From Methanoregulaceae archaeon (lineage in GTDB: Archaea > Halobacteriota > Methanomicrobia > Methanomicrobiales > Methanospirillaceae), in the NCBI GenBank assembly GCA_013331415.1, contig DUGL01000056.1, positions 1-5,135 of the forward strand: a DNA stretch of 5,135 bases. Reading direction: 5' to 3'. Positions 1 through 5,135 of this stretch are shown in pieces. The position numbers and the translations under genes were made by a program. Position 1 is the stretch's first letter, and each line of letters starts with the position of its first letter. Below the pieces are notes generated by a model. The model saw only the letters and a program-made list of their open reading frames with translations. It searched no databases and had not been told where the DNA came from.

Positions 1-638
1 GAGGAAAATGTAAGGCCCTGCTGGCGCTCGATCGGCCGAACGAATCTGTTGAAGCATGTCAGCGGGCATTGGAACTTGATCCCCGTGATACGGCAACCCG
101 GGATCTCCTCAGCGATGCGATCTCTGCTGCGAGTGGATTGCGAACTGGCGTTGGCAACACCCCCCTACCCATGACAGTCTCCATAGACAGCACTTCCGCT
201 GGAGCACGGTCAACGGCCACCATACCGGTAAAAGTAACAGGCGCGAGCAATCTTGCCCGGATGGAATTCATCGTCACGTATGATCCGTCTGTACTGAAGT
301 TCTCGAATGGCAATATAGGCGAAGTGGCCCCGAATGGAATGGTATCGTTCACCAACCAGGATGCCGGATCGGTGAAGGTAGCTCTTGCTGATCCTGACGG
401 TATATCGGGCAACGGGACGCTGGTGAAGTTGGTGTTTGATGTGGTCGGGTCAAGGGGAGCAATTTCTACCATGAACGTGAATGTAATCGGTGCGTGGACC
501 AAAGATCTCACCGATGTCCGTACCACCACACAGGCTGGCACGGTAACCGTCAAGGCACCGGTCTCCGCGGTCACCGTGCTGCTCGGGGTCCTTGGAGCAG
601 GTCTTATTGCTATGTTCCGGCGATCCCGGGATCGCTGA
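1..638 (+). CDS. C-terminal part of a TPR and cohesin-domain protein with a membrane anchor
   Basis: The reading frame is open from the left edge (first whole codon at base 3) to TGA at 636-638, so this is the last 211 residues of a longer protein. Residues 1 to about 40 read as one TPR repeat, with the typical ending ALELDP; more repeats probably lie upstream. After a short linker, residues about 58-184 match the cohesin-like fold seen in many methanogen surface proteins: a TIPVKVTG strand, then EFIVTYDPSVLKF, then GNGTLVKLVFDVVG. Residues about 188-205 are a single hydrophobic segment followed by a basic tail, RRSRDR. This arrangement suits an exported protein held in the membrane by its C terminus, or one processed by an archaeosortase, though I see no exact PGF- or PEF-type motif. 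A likely role is protein-protein contact at the cell surface; the partner is unknown. An in-frame TTG at 69 is an unlikely start because it would cut the TPR. Confidence 0.85.
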   Translation, partial: GKCKALLALDRPNESVEACQRALELDPRDTATRDLLSDAISAASGLRTGVGNTPLPMTVSIDSTSAGARSTATIPVKVTGASNLARMEFIVTYDPSVLKFSNGNIGEVAPNGMVSFTNQDAGSVKVALADPDGISGNGTLVKLVFDVVGSRGAISTMNVNVIGAWTKDLTDVRTTTQAGTVTVKAPVSAVTVLLGVLGAGLIAMFRRSRDR

Positions 639-653
639 TCTCCCCTGGTTCCA

Positions 654-685
654 ATGAAAATCACTTCGTAATTTTCATAATTTAT
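654..685 (+). terminator. Candidate hairpin terminator after the TPR-cohesin gene
   Basis: ATGAAAAT at 654-661 and ATTTTCAT at 671-678 form a perfect 8-bp inverted repeat with a 9-base loop, 15 bases after the stop codon. The sequence after the stem is AT-rich (AATTT). Position and T-rich tail suggest transcription termination, but archaeal termination depends mainly on U-runs and none here is long. The same word recurs in the hairpin at 722-746, so a protein-binding site is the alternative. Confidence 0.4.
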
Positions 686-716
686 GCCCGAAATCCTGAA
701 CGGAGTTCATAGGTGG
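678..716 (+). promoter_or_regulatory. Possible archaeal promoter and ribosome binding site for a small ORF
   Basis: A TATA-like TAATTTATG at 678-686 lies about 25 bases before about 707, the expected start of transcription. AGGTGG at 711-716 is a good match to the archaeal Shine-Dalgarno sequence and sits 5 bases before an ATG at 722. The spacing of the three elements is what a real promoter and leader would show, but each is short and could occur by chance in AT-rich DNA. Confidence 0.3.
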
Positions 717-721
717 TTACT

Positions 722-746
722 ATGAAAATGGCTCCGGCATTTTCAT
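722..746. repeat. Perfect 9-bp inverted repeat, second copy of the ATTTTCAT hairpin
   Basis: ATGAAAATG at 722-730 and CATTTTCAT at 738-746 pair perfectly around a 7-base loop, GCTCCGG. The stem word is the same as in the hairpin at 654-678, and a further TTTTCAT lies at 780-786. Five copies of the core word within about 135 bases look deliberate. They could be tandem operators for a dimeric regulator or RNA hairpins. Confidence 0.6.
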
Positions 747-847
747 GCGCCGGGCCTGGTGCGAAATGCATCATTATTGTTTTCATTTTGTATGCATGCG
801 TCCCGAAAGGGAATCATGTGGTTTTTTTATCTCCCTGCTGTTTTTGA
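722..847 (+). CDS. Possible 41-residue cysteine-rich hydrophobic small protein (not recognised)
   Basis: ATG at 722 opens a frame of 41 codons ending with TGA at 845-847. It is preceded by AGGTGG with 5-base spacing and by a TATA-like element. The peptide has five cysteines (residues 9, 16, 26, 39 and 40) and a hydrophobic run, IIIVFILYACV, at residues 17-27, so a small membrane-associated peptide is possible. I recognise no family. Against it being real: the codon choice (ATT, GTT, TTT, TTA) is far more AT-rich at third positions than in the neighbouring genes, and a perfect 9-bp inverted repeat covers codons 1-3 and 6-9, which suggests regulatory rather than coding constraint. If translated, that hairpin would hide the start codon and could control its expression. 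The case rests only on the leader signals. Confidence 0.25.
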   Translation: MKMAPAFSCAGPGAKCIIIVFILYACVPKGNHVVFLSPCCF

Positions 848-1081
848 GGGGATCACGGAAGAGACCTCGTCCTGTATCCTCCCGAAAAGAATTACTGAAA
901 CACGGACGTGCAACCCTGAAAATGCCACATTTCCCCCCATTCTCATAACCGGTCCCGGTATCCAGCCCTTGCGACCTCCCAGCGCCAGACAGGATATGCA
1001 GTCTCATCACCGGAAAGAGCCGGGATTGCATCTCATGGTTGCAGGACAACAATAACCAGGTTTCCCATCACATCCCGGAGA
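848..1081. other. Intergenic stretch without a recognisable feature
   Basis: I find no gene here. Short open frames exist on both strands, but their peptides show no domain, have no Shine-Dalgarno sequence and use irregular codons. Only minor dyads are visible, such as ACCG/CGGT at 948-959. There is no tRNA cloverleaf and no long repeat. Confidence 0.5.
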
Positions 1082-1106
1082 AGGGTAGGCGTTCAACCCT
1101 ATTTTT
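1082..1106 (+). terminator. Weak hairpin followed by a T run
   Basis: AGGGT at 1082-1086 pairs with ACCCT at 1096-1100 around a 9-base loop, and five Ts follow at 1102-1106. The stem is short. It could end a plus-strand transcript entering from the left before it meets the convergent methyltransferase gene. Confidence 0.3.
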
Positions 1107-1119
1107 GGCAGCAAATGTA

Positions 1120-1182
1120 CCTTAAGGGAGGCCCCGGACCTCCCGTTGTTCATGAACAGCCGGTGTGTCCTGGCAGGACCGG
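1120..1182. terminator. Cluster of dyads between convergent genes, candidate two-way terminator
   Basis: Four inverted repeats lie side by side: CCTTAAGG (1120-1127); GGGAGG/CCTCCC with a 7-base loop (1126-1144); the perfect 12-bp palindrome TGTTCATGAACA (1147-1158); and GTCCT/AGGAC with a 3-base loop (1167-1179), flanked by CCG/CGG at 1160-1162 and 1180-1182. The block starts 22 bases beyond the stop codon of the minus-strand methyltransferase, where its transcript should end. No long U-run accompanies the stems, so transcript ending or mRNA 3'-end protection is inference. The central palindrome could instead bind a regulator. Confidence 0.4.
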
Positions 1183-1204
1183 GGATCTCCGGCACCCCAC
1201 CTCA

Positions 1205-2275
1205 TCACCCTGGAACAGCCTTTTCTTCCCCGACCTTCTTTGCGATGACCAGGTGAACCGTGCTCTCCCGGTGGTAATCGTCCCTGATCTGCCGTTCGCG
1301 GACAACCTCGAACCCGGCCGCTCTGAGCGCATCCCGGTACTCACGGGTCATGAATGGCTGCTCTCTCGTATAGCGCCCCGTTCCCTTCCCTGTTGATCCA
1401 AGGGACCAGAGCTGCCATTCAAGCTCGTGGTAGGGATCATCACTCTTTGCATCATCTGACTGTACATTGACAAAGAGCCCGCCGGAGTTGAGGGCCCCGG
1501 CAATCCGGGTGAGGAGGGCAGGGCTCTTTCCACCCGGATTGGACGATGAGAAGATGATGTCGTATCCGGTGCCGATATCATCGGTGAAGAAATTGCCGGA
1601 GATCGGAGAGACCCGCGATGCATGGTAGTTCCGGATCATCGTACGAGCGAGCGGCGTGACATGGGGGAGGTCAAAGACATACGCGGTGAGACCTGGGTTC
1701 ACTGCCGCGAACGCGATGGCATAGAGACCATGTCCACCCCCGAGATCGAGCATGCGTTTCGCCGTCGCGAATTCAGGCATGGCGATGACCTCCCGGACGG
1801 TTCGCTGCAGCCGCCCGGTCAGGGCATTTTCGGCCATTGCCGGGAGAGAGAGGTCGCGGAAGAAGACCTCGCGATCGAATACCAGCGGACCATGGACGAG
1901 CCGTTCCGGGAGAGTGGCCCAGATTTTTTCAAGGAATACGGCATTCTTGTGGATATGCCCCTTCTGACAGTAGGGAGAGTCCGATACCATGAAGACAGAA
2001 GCAAGCGGGGTGTTCGTATACACCTCCCCCTCCCCTGAAACAAGGCCGATCTCGCAGAGGATAGAGAGCAGCGGGGAAAGGCTCCGTTCGTCAATGCCAA
2101 GCAGTGCGGCGAGGTCCAAAACAGTGCAGCCCCTCCCGTCGAGCTGGTCAAAGAGCCCGAGAACTCCTGCTGCATGGACCACAGCGAACCGTATCATGCC
2201 GTGCATCCCTTCATCGACCAGGGAAAAGAACTGGTCAGGGGATACATCAGGCTCCCGCAGAAAATCAATGGTCAT
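1205..2275 (-). CDS. SAM-dependent methyltransferase, two-domain O-methyltransferase type
   Basis: This 356-residue protein should transfer a methyl group from S-adenosylmethionine to a small molecule; the substrate cannot be told from sequence. Residues about 18-95 form a winged-helix dimerisation domain (AGVLGLFDQLDG, then DLAALLGIDERSLSPLL), as in the plant caffeate and bacterial hydroxyneurosporene O-methyltransferase family. The Rossmann domain follows: SAM motif I LDLGGGHGLY at 176-185, the ribose-binding acidic residue in FDLP at 201-204, and GNFFTDD at 227-233. In the classic family the next strand ends in a His-Asp-Trp motif whose histidine is the catalytic base. Here the segment reads IIFSSSNPGGK (240-250), so that histidine is missing and the enzyme may use another base or methylate carbon, nitrogen or sulfur. 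The ATG at 2275 is preceded by AGGTG 11 bases upstream. The gene is divergent from mat, which makes its co-substrate. Family assignment is firm; O-methylation is not. Confidence 0.92.
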   Translation of the reverse strand: MTIDFLREPDVSPDQFFSLVDEGMHGMIRFAVVHAAGVLGLFDQLDGRGCTVLDLAALLGIDERSLSPLLSILCEIGLVSGEGEVYTNTPLASVFMVSDSPYCQKGHIHKNAVFLEKIWATLPERLVHGPLVFDREVFFRDLSLPAMAENALTGRLQRTVREVIAMPEFATAKRMLDLGGGHGLYAIAFAAVNPGLTAYVFDLPHVTPLARTMIRNYHASRVSPISGNFFTDDIGTGYDIIFSSSNPGGKSPALLTRIAGALNSGGLFVNVQSDDAKSDDPYHELEWQLWSLGSTGKGTGRYTREQPFMTREYRDALRAAGFEVVRERQIRDDYHRESTVHLVIAKKVGEEKAVPG

Positions 2276-2329
2276 CCTGCACCCTGCACCTACCCATGCC
2301 AGGATAGGTGCCGGAGATGCGTAAAACCT
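2276..2329 (-). promoter_or_regulatory. Leader and weak promoter of the methyltransferase gene
   Basis: Reading the minus strand, a TATA-like GGTTTTACG lies at about 2329-2321, some 50 bases before the ATG, with transcription expected to start near 2300. AGGTG (2291-2287) and GGGTG (2284-2280) are candidate Shine-Dalgarno sequences. The second arises because the 7-mer CCTGCAC (plus strand) is repeated in tandem at 2276-2282 and 2283-2289. The TATA match is poor. Confidence 0.28.
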
Positions 2330-2394
2330 TTGGTGCTGCCTGCACGCGGCGGCTCTTCGCTGACATCTGCCGTATCGATCCTGAGGGGCCCCCT

Positions 2395-2426
2395 CCTGCC
2401 CCCGGCCTGAAGCCGCCTGCCCCCGG
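2395..2426. repeat. 11-bp direct repeat, 21-bp period, upstream of the mat promoter
   Basis: CCTGCCCCCGG occurs exactly at 2395-2405 and 2416-2426. The start-to-start distance of 21 bp is two helical turns, so both copies face the same side of the DNA. The pair ends about 34 bp before the mat TATA box, a usual place for an activator site. A GC-rich dyad (GAGGGG/CCCCTC, 2383-2395) abuts it. Operator function is inference from repeat, spacing and position. Confidence 0.45.
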
Positions 2427-2439
2427 TGTCAAAAGGAAT

Positions 2440-2485
2440 GATTAAATGATTTCCAATCGTTTTTATACTGAACATACCGTGGGAG
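2440..2485 (+). promoter_or_regulatory. Promoter of mat and the his genes
   Basis: TTTTTATA at 2460-2467 is a good archaeal TATA box and predicts a transcript start near 2490, leaving only about 8 leader bases before the mat ATG. A second, weaker candidate, ATTAAATGA at 2441-2449, would start near 2470 and would include GGGAG (2481-2485), a possible but rather distant ribosome binding site 12 bases before the ATG. No other TATA-like element lies between the plus-strand genes downstream, so this may drive mat, hisG and hisA together. Confidence 0.55.
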
Positions 2486-2497
2486 TTTGAAGAGCTG

Positions 2498-3700
2498 ATG
2501 AAGAGAAATATCAGAATCGAGGAGCTCCATCAGGTGCCCCTTGAACAGCAGGAGATCGAGCTGGTCGAGCGGAAGTGTCTCGGCCACCCGGACAGCCTTG
2601 CCGACGGGGTCGCCGAGTCGATCAGCCGTGCCCTCTCCATGGCATACCTTGAAGAGTGCGGCGCGATACTCCACCACAATACCGACCAGGGGGAGATCGT
2701 GGCCGGCGAATCGATCCCCAAATACGGGGGCGGGAAAGTGATGCGCCCCATCTACATGCTCATCGATGGGCGGGCGACCCGTGAGTTCGACGGGATCATG
2801 ATCCCCACCGATGCCATCGCCGTTGAGACTGCGCGGAACTACTTCCGGGCAACACTTTCGAACCTCAACCTCGAGCGCGACATCATCATCGACTGCCGGC
2901 TGGGAACCGGGTCGACCGATCTCCGTGATGTTTTCAGGCCGTGCCAGGGTACAGCTCCCCGCGCAAACGACACGTCATTCGGGGTCGGCCACGCTCCGTT
3001 CTCCGAGACCGAGACGATCATCCGCGAGCTCTCGGACTCCATCGATACCTCGCTTCGTCCCCGATGCCCGGCAATCGGGCAGGACATCAAGATCATGGGG
3101 CTTCGTGACGGGGACACCATCACGCTCACGATCGCCTGTGCCATTGTGGACCGGTACTGCAGCGGACTCTCCCAGTACCTTGAATACAAGGAGGTCCTGC
3201 GGGAGCATGCCGAGGTGCTGGCCCGGAACTATACCCGGCGAAATGTCATCGTCCAGGTCAACACCGCAGATGATATCAACACCGGGAGTGTCTTCCTCAC
3301 GGTCACCGGGACATCGGCCGAGATGGGTGACGACGGGTCGGTCGGCCGGGGGAACCGGTGCAACGGGTTGATCACGCCCAACCGCCCGATGAGCATGGAG
3401 GCGACCAGTGGAAAGAATCCGGTCAACCACATCGGGAAGATCTACAATATCCTCTCCACGCTCCTTGCCCAGGAATGTGCAAAGGATGTCGAGGGTATCG
3501 AGGAGATCTACATCCGGCTCCTCTCGCAGATAGGCCACCCGATAGACCAGCCGCTCGTGGCCGGCATCCAGGTCCTCCCGCGGCCCGGGGTCAGCCTCAC
3601 TGAGATCGGCCGGGAGATCGAAGGAATAATCGATGCAGGACTGGCCGATGTCACCTGCATTACCGAGAAGATCATCCGTGGCGATGTCAAAACCTTCTGA
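2498..3700 (+). CDS. mat: Methionine adenosyltransferase (SAM synthetase), archaeal type
   Basis: The enzyme makes S-adenosylmethionine from ATP and methionine in the cytoplasm, releasing phosphate and diphosphate. The 400 residues match the archaeal family along the whole length, with the usual start and the typical C terminus (VKTF). Hallmarks in order: GHPDSLADGVAES at 29-41, HHNTDQ at 59-64, glycine triplet 77-79, ANDTSFGVGHAP at 156-167, DIKIMGLRDG at 196-205, GTSAEMGDDGSVGRGNR at 271-287 and SGKNPVNHIGK at 304-314. The acidic, lysine and glycine-rich residues expected for ATP, Mg and K binding are therefore present and the gene looks intact. ATG 2498 is chosen because the family N terminus begins just there. 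The gene leads a tight run with hisG and hisA and diverges from a SAM-using methyltransferase. In methanogens SAM also feeds methylation of coenzymes and tRNA. Confidence 0.98.
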   Translation: MKRNIRIEELHQVPLEQQEIELVERKCLGHPDSLADGVAESISRALSMAYLEECGAILHHNTDQGEIVAGESIPKYGGGKVMRPIYMLIDGRATREFDGIMIPTDAIAVETARNYFRATLSNLNLERDIIIDCRLGTGSTDLRDVFRPCQGTAPRANDTSFGVGHAPFSETETIIRELSDSIDTSLRPRCPAIGQDIKIMGLRDGDTITLTIACAIVDRYCSGLSQYLEYKEVLREHAEVLARNYTRRNVIVQVNTADDINTGSVFLTVTGTSAEMGDDGSVGRGNRCNGLITPNRPMSMEATSGKNPVNHIGKIYNILSTLLAQECAKDVEGIEEIYIRLLSQIGHPIDQPLVAGIQVLPRPGVSLTEIGREIEGIIDAGLADVTCITEKIIRGDVKTF

Positions 3701-4604
3701 TCAGGACAGCGCAGGGCAGGAACCGTCTCCAGCCGGAACGTCTCACCTGGTGCGCCTTGCCATCCCGAACAAGGGACGGATTGCCGGGCCTGTCCTGGAA
3801 CTGATGGAAAAAAGCGGGCTCCATCTCCTCGACCAGGGTGAACGCCGGCTGATATCCCGGACCCCTGACCCGCACATCGAGGTGCTCTTTGCCCGGCCGA
3901 TCGATATCCCCGAGTACGTGGCGACCGGGGCTGCGGACCTCGGGATAACCGGCCGGGACATGGTCCGCGAACGGGAGGCGGCGATCGATGAACTCCTCGA
4001 CCTCGGGTTTGGCGGTGCAACCCTCGTCATCGCGGTCAGGGAGGAATCTCAGTATACCACCGTTGCAGAACTTGCCGGAAAGAACATTGCCACCGAGTTT
4101 CCCGTGATTGCCACTGCCTTCTTCCGGGAACAGCAGGTCCCCGTAACTATCGTTCCTGTCGGTGGAGCCTGCGAGGTTGCCCCGTACCTTGGCATTGCCG
4201 ATGCCATCCTCGACCTCGCGAGCTCGGGAAACACGCTCCGTTCAAACCGCCTGCGGGTTATCCACGAGGTCCTCACCACGAGCACGGTCCTCGTTGCGAA
4301 CCGGAATGCCCGGGCATCCAAGGGGGAGAAGGTGGAGGAGATCGTGCTTGCACTCGAGAGTGTTATCCGGGCACGGGGCCAGTGCTACCTGATGATGAAT
4401 GTCGAGCGGTCCTGCCTTACCGGGATCAGGGCCGTCCTCCCCGGCCTCTCCGGCCCGACCATCATGGAGGTCGCATCACGCGAGGACCTCGTTGCCGTCC
4501 ACGCGGTCGTGAGCGAGGACCGGGTCTACCTCCTGATCAACCGGCTGAAACGGGCAGGCGCGAGGGATATCCTCGTGATGTCGATCGAGCGGATGATACG
4601 CTGA
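3684..4604 (+). CDS. hisG: ATP phosphoribosyltransferase, long form (HisG)
   Basis: HisG joins ATP and PRPP to give phosphoribosyl-ATP, the committed and feedback-controlled step of histidine biosynthesis. With the ATG at 3684 the protein has 306 residues. The catalytic part starts with RLAIPNKGRI (24-33), continues with RPIDIPEYVATGAADLGITG (71-90), and carries the PRPP-binding region EVAPYLGIADAILDLASSGNTL (164-185), where SSG stands in place of the more usual STG. Residues about 233-306 form the C-terminal ACT/PII-like domain that binds histidine, so this is the long, self-sufficient form that needs no HisZ. The start is uncertain: 3684 overlaps mat by 17 bases and adds a polar tail of 23 residues, while GTG at 3750 gives 284 residues beginning right at the conserved RLAIPNKGR. 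Neither has a strong ribosome binding site. hisA follows after one base, so the genes are surely co-transcribed. Confidence 0.95.
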   Translation: MSKPSDQDSAGQEPSPAGTSHLVRLAIPNKGRIAGPVLELMEKSGLHLLDQGERRLISRTPDPHIEVLFARPIDIPEYVATGAADLGITGRDMVREREAAIDELLDLGFGGATLVIAVREESQYTTVAELAGKNIATEFPVIATAFFREQQVPVTIVPVGGACEVAPYLGIADAILDLASSGNTLRSNRLRVIHEVLTTSTVLVANRNARASKGEKVEEIVLALESVIRARGQCYLMMNVERSCLTGIRAVLPGLSGPTIMEVASREDLVAVHAVVSEDRVYLLINRLKRAGARDILVMSIERMIR

Positions 4605-4605
4605 T

Positions 4606-5135
4606 ATGAGAGTCTTTCCTGCGGTGGATATCCTCGGCGGCCGTTGCGTCCAGCTGGTCCAGGGGAGGCGGGAGACCGCGACGGGATTCGGGCGGCCTAT
4701 CGATTGCGCGGTGCGCTGGATACAGGCCGGCGCCCGCGAGCTCCATGTCGTCAACCTGGATGGCGCTTTCGGGGATGCATCTGCAAATGCCGGACTGATC
4801 CAGGAGATCATCAGGGAGACCGGCATTGAGATCCAGCTCGGCGGGGGCATCAGAACATTGTCCGATGCACGCGGGTGGCTGGAGGCCGGGGTCACCCGGG
4901 TGATCATCGGGACCCTTGCGGTTCAGGACCCCCGGGTGCTCATCACCCTTGCCGATACGTTTGGCCGGGACCGGATCATGGCCGGGGTAGACGCACGGCA
5001 GGGAAGGATCGCGGTTGAAGGGTGGGAGAAGAGCGGCGGCGATTATATCGAGGCAGCCCGGACGTTTGAAGAGATGGGTGCCGGGTCCCTCCTCTACACC
5101 AACGTCGATATTGAAGGACTCCAGCAGGGGATCCG
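4606..5135 (+). CDS. hisA: ProFAR isomerase HisA, N-terminal part (cut by window edge)
   Basis: HisA opens the ribose ring of ProFAR to give PRFAR, the Amadori rearrangement before the HisH-HisF step of histidine synthesis. The frame runs from ATG 4606 off the right edge, showing 176 of about 240 residues of the beta/alpha barrel. It begins FPAVDILGGRCVQL (4-17), with the catalytic base Asp8. HVVNLDGA (47-54), LGGGIR (78-83, a phosphate-binding loop) and VIIGT (99-103) follow. AGVDARQGRIAVEGW (126-140) holds the general acid Asp129, and TNVDIEG (165-171) is the family's next marker. Both catalytic aspartates are present. The ATG lies one base after the hisG stop (TGATATG), and GGATGAT at 4591-4597 may serve as a ribosome binding site. 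HisF is the closest relative, but the PAVDILGG start and the residues around Asp129 favour HisA. Confidence 0.96.
   Translation, partial: MRVFPAVDILGGRCVQLVQGRRETATGFGRPIDCAVRWIQAGARELHVVNLDGAFGDASANAGLIQEIIRETGIEIQLGGGIRTLSDARGWLEAGVTRVIIGTLAVQDPRVLITLADTFGRDRIMAGVDARQGRIAVEGWEKSGGDYIEAARTFEEMGAGSLLYTNVDIEGLQQGI

Noticed and set aside
59..664. 201-codon minus-strand frame opposite the TPR-cohesin gene
   Set aside because: The plus-strand frame has clear TPR and cohesin features. The opposite peptide shows no domain and is a by-product of GC-rich codons.
801..812. TCCC-GAAA-GGGA hairpin with a GNRA-type tetraloop
   Set aside because: The stem has only 4 bp with no extension, so chance occurrence is likely.
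783..1052. 89-codon minus-strand frame in the intergenic region
   Set aside because: It has a TTG-type start without a ribosome binding site and no recognisable features.
745..1055. Short plus-strand frames at 745-948 and 759-1055
   Set aside because: They have no ribosome binding site at their starts, no domain and an irregular composition. The 722-847 frame has better leader signals and overlaps them.
1082..1100. T-arm-like sequence with GTTCAA, suggesting a tRNA
   Set aside because: The loop is 9 bases with GTTCAA misplaced, and no acceptor, D or anticodon arm can be built around it.
1622..2038. 138-codon plus-strand frame inside the methyltransferase gene
   Set aside because: It is antisense to a well-supported SAM-dependent methyltransferase, and its peptide is charged and without recognisable motifs.
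2440..2471. ATGATT and CTGA boxes resembling a C/D-box guide RNA
   Set aside because: The boxes are imperfect, no paired C'/D' set exists, and the segment is better explained as the mat promoter.
2811..3371. 186-codon plus-strand frame within mat
   Set aside because: It is a +1 shadow of mat, rich in Ser and Arg, as expected for an out-of-frame reading of GC-rich DNA.
2975..3538. 187-codon minus-strand frame opposite mat
   Set aside because: The mat frame matches its family across its full length. The antisense peptide has no family features.
1..5135. Mobile element, CRISPR array or defence system
   Set aside because: There is no transposase or integrase, no regularly spaced repeats, and no terminal repeats or nuclease motifs in any supported gene.

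Overview
The window looks like a methanogenic archaeon, most likely of the order Methanomicrobiales. The evidence is an archaeal-type methionine adenosyltransferase (the ~400-residue archaeal family, not the bacterial/eukaryotic one), archaeal TATA-like elements ahead of genes, a cohesin-like surface protein of the kind common in Methanomicrobiales, and moderately GC-rich coding DNA with AT-rich intergenic stretches. The taxonomic call is inference from family resemblance, not from a marker gene.

Layout. Bases 1-638 hold the 3' end of a plus-strand gene whose product ends with a TPR repeat, a cohesin-like beta-sandwich domain and a C-terminal membrane anchor. Bases 639-1204 are a 566-base stretch without a secure gene. 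Its first ~210 bases are AT-rich and contain two perfect hairpins built from the same ATTTTCAT/ATGAAAAT word, the second of which covers the start of a possible 41-codon small ORF with a good Shine-Dalgarno sequence. The middle (about 848-1081) shows nothing I can support. The last part (1082-1182) is a packed series of dyads between convergent genes, probably a terminator zone. Bases 1205-2275 (minus strand) encode a class I SAM-dependent methyltransferase of the two-domain O-methyltransferase type. Bases 2276-2497 are a divergent promoter region, with an 11-bp direct repeat at 21-bp spacing upstream of a good TATA box for the plus-strand genes.

From 2498 to the right edge is a compact plus-strand run: mat (SAM synthetase), hisG (ATP phosphoribosyltransferase, long form with a C-terminal regulatory domain) and hisA (ProFAR isomerase, cut by the window edge). 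mat and hisG overlap or are separated by at most 49 bases depending on the hisG start, and hisG and hisA are 1 base apart, so the three are probably co-transcribed. HisG and HisA catalyse the first and fourth transformations of histidine biosynthesis. mat makes SAM from ATP and methionine, and the divergent methyltransferase consumes SAM.

I see no mobile element, CRISPR array, tRNA or rRNA, and no clear evidence of a new defence or biosynthetic system. The most unusual parts are the repeat-rich intergenic regions, the mat-his arrangement and the methyltransferase that lacks the usual catalytic histidine motif.
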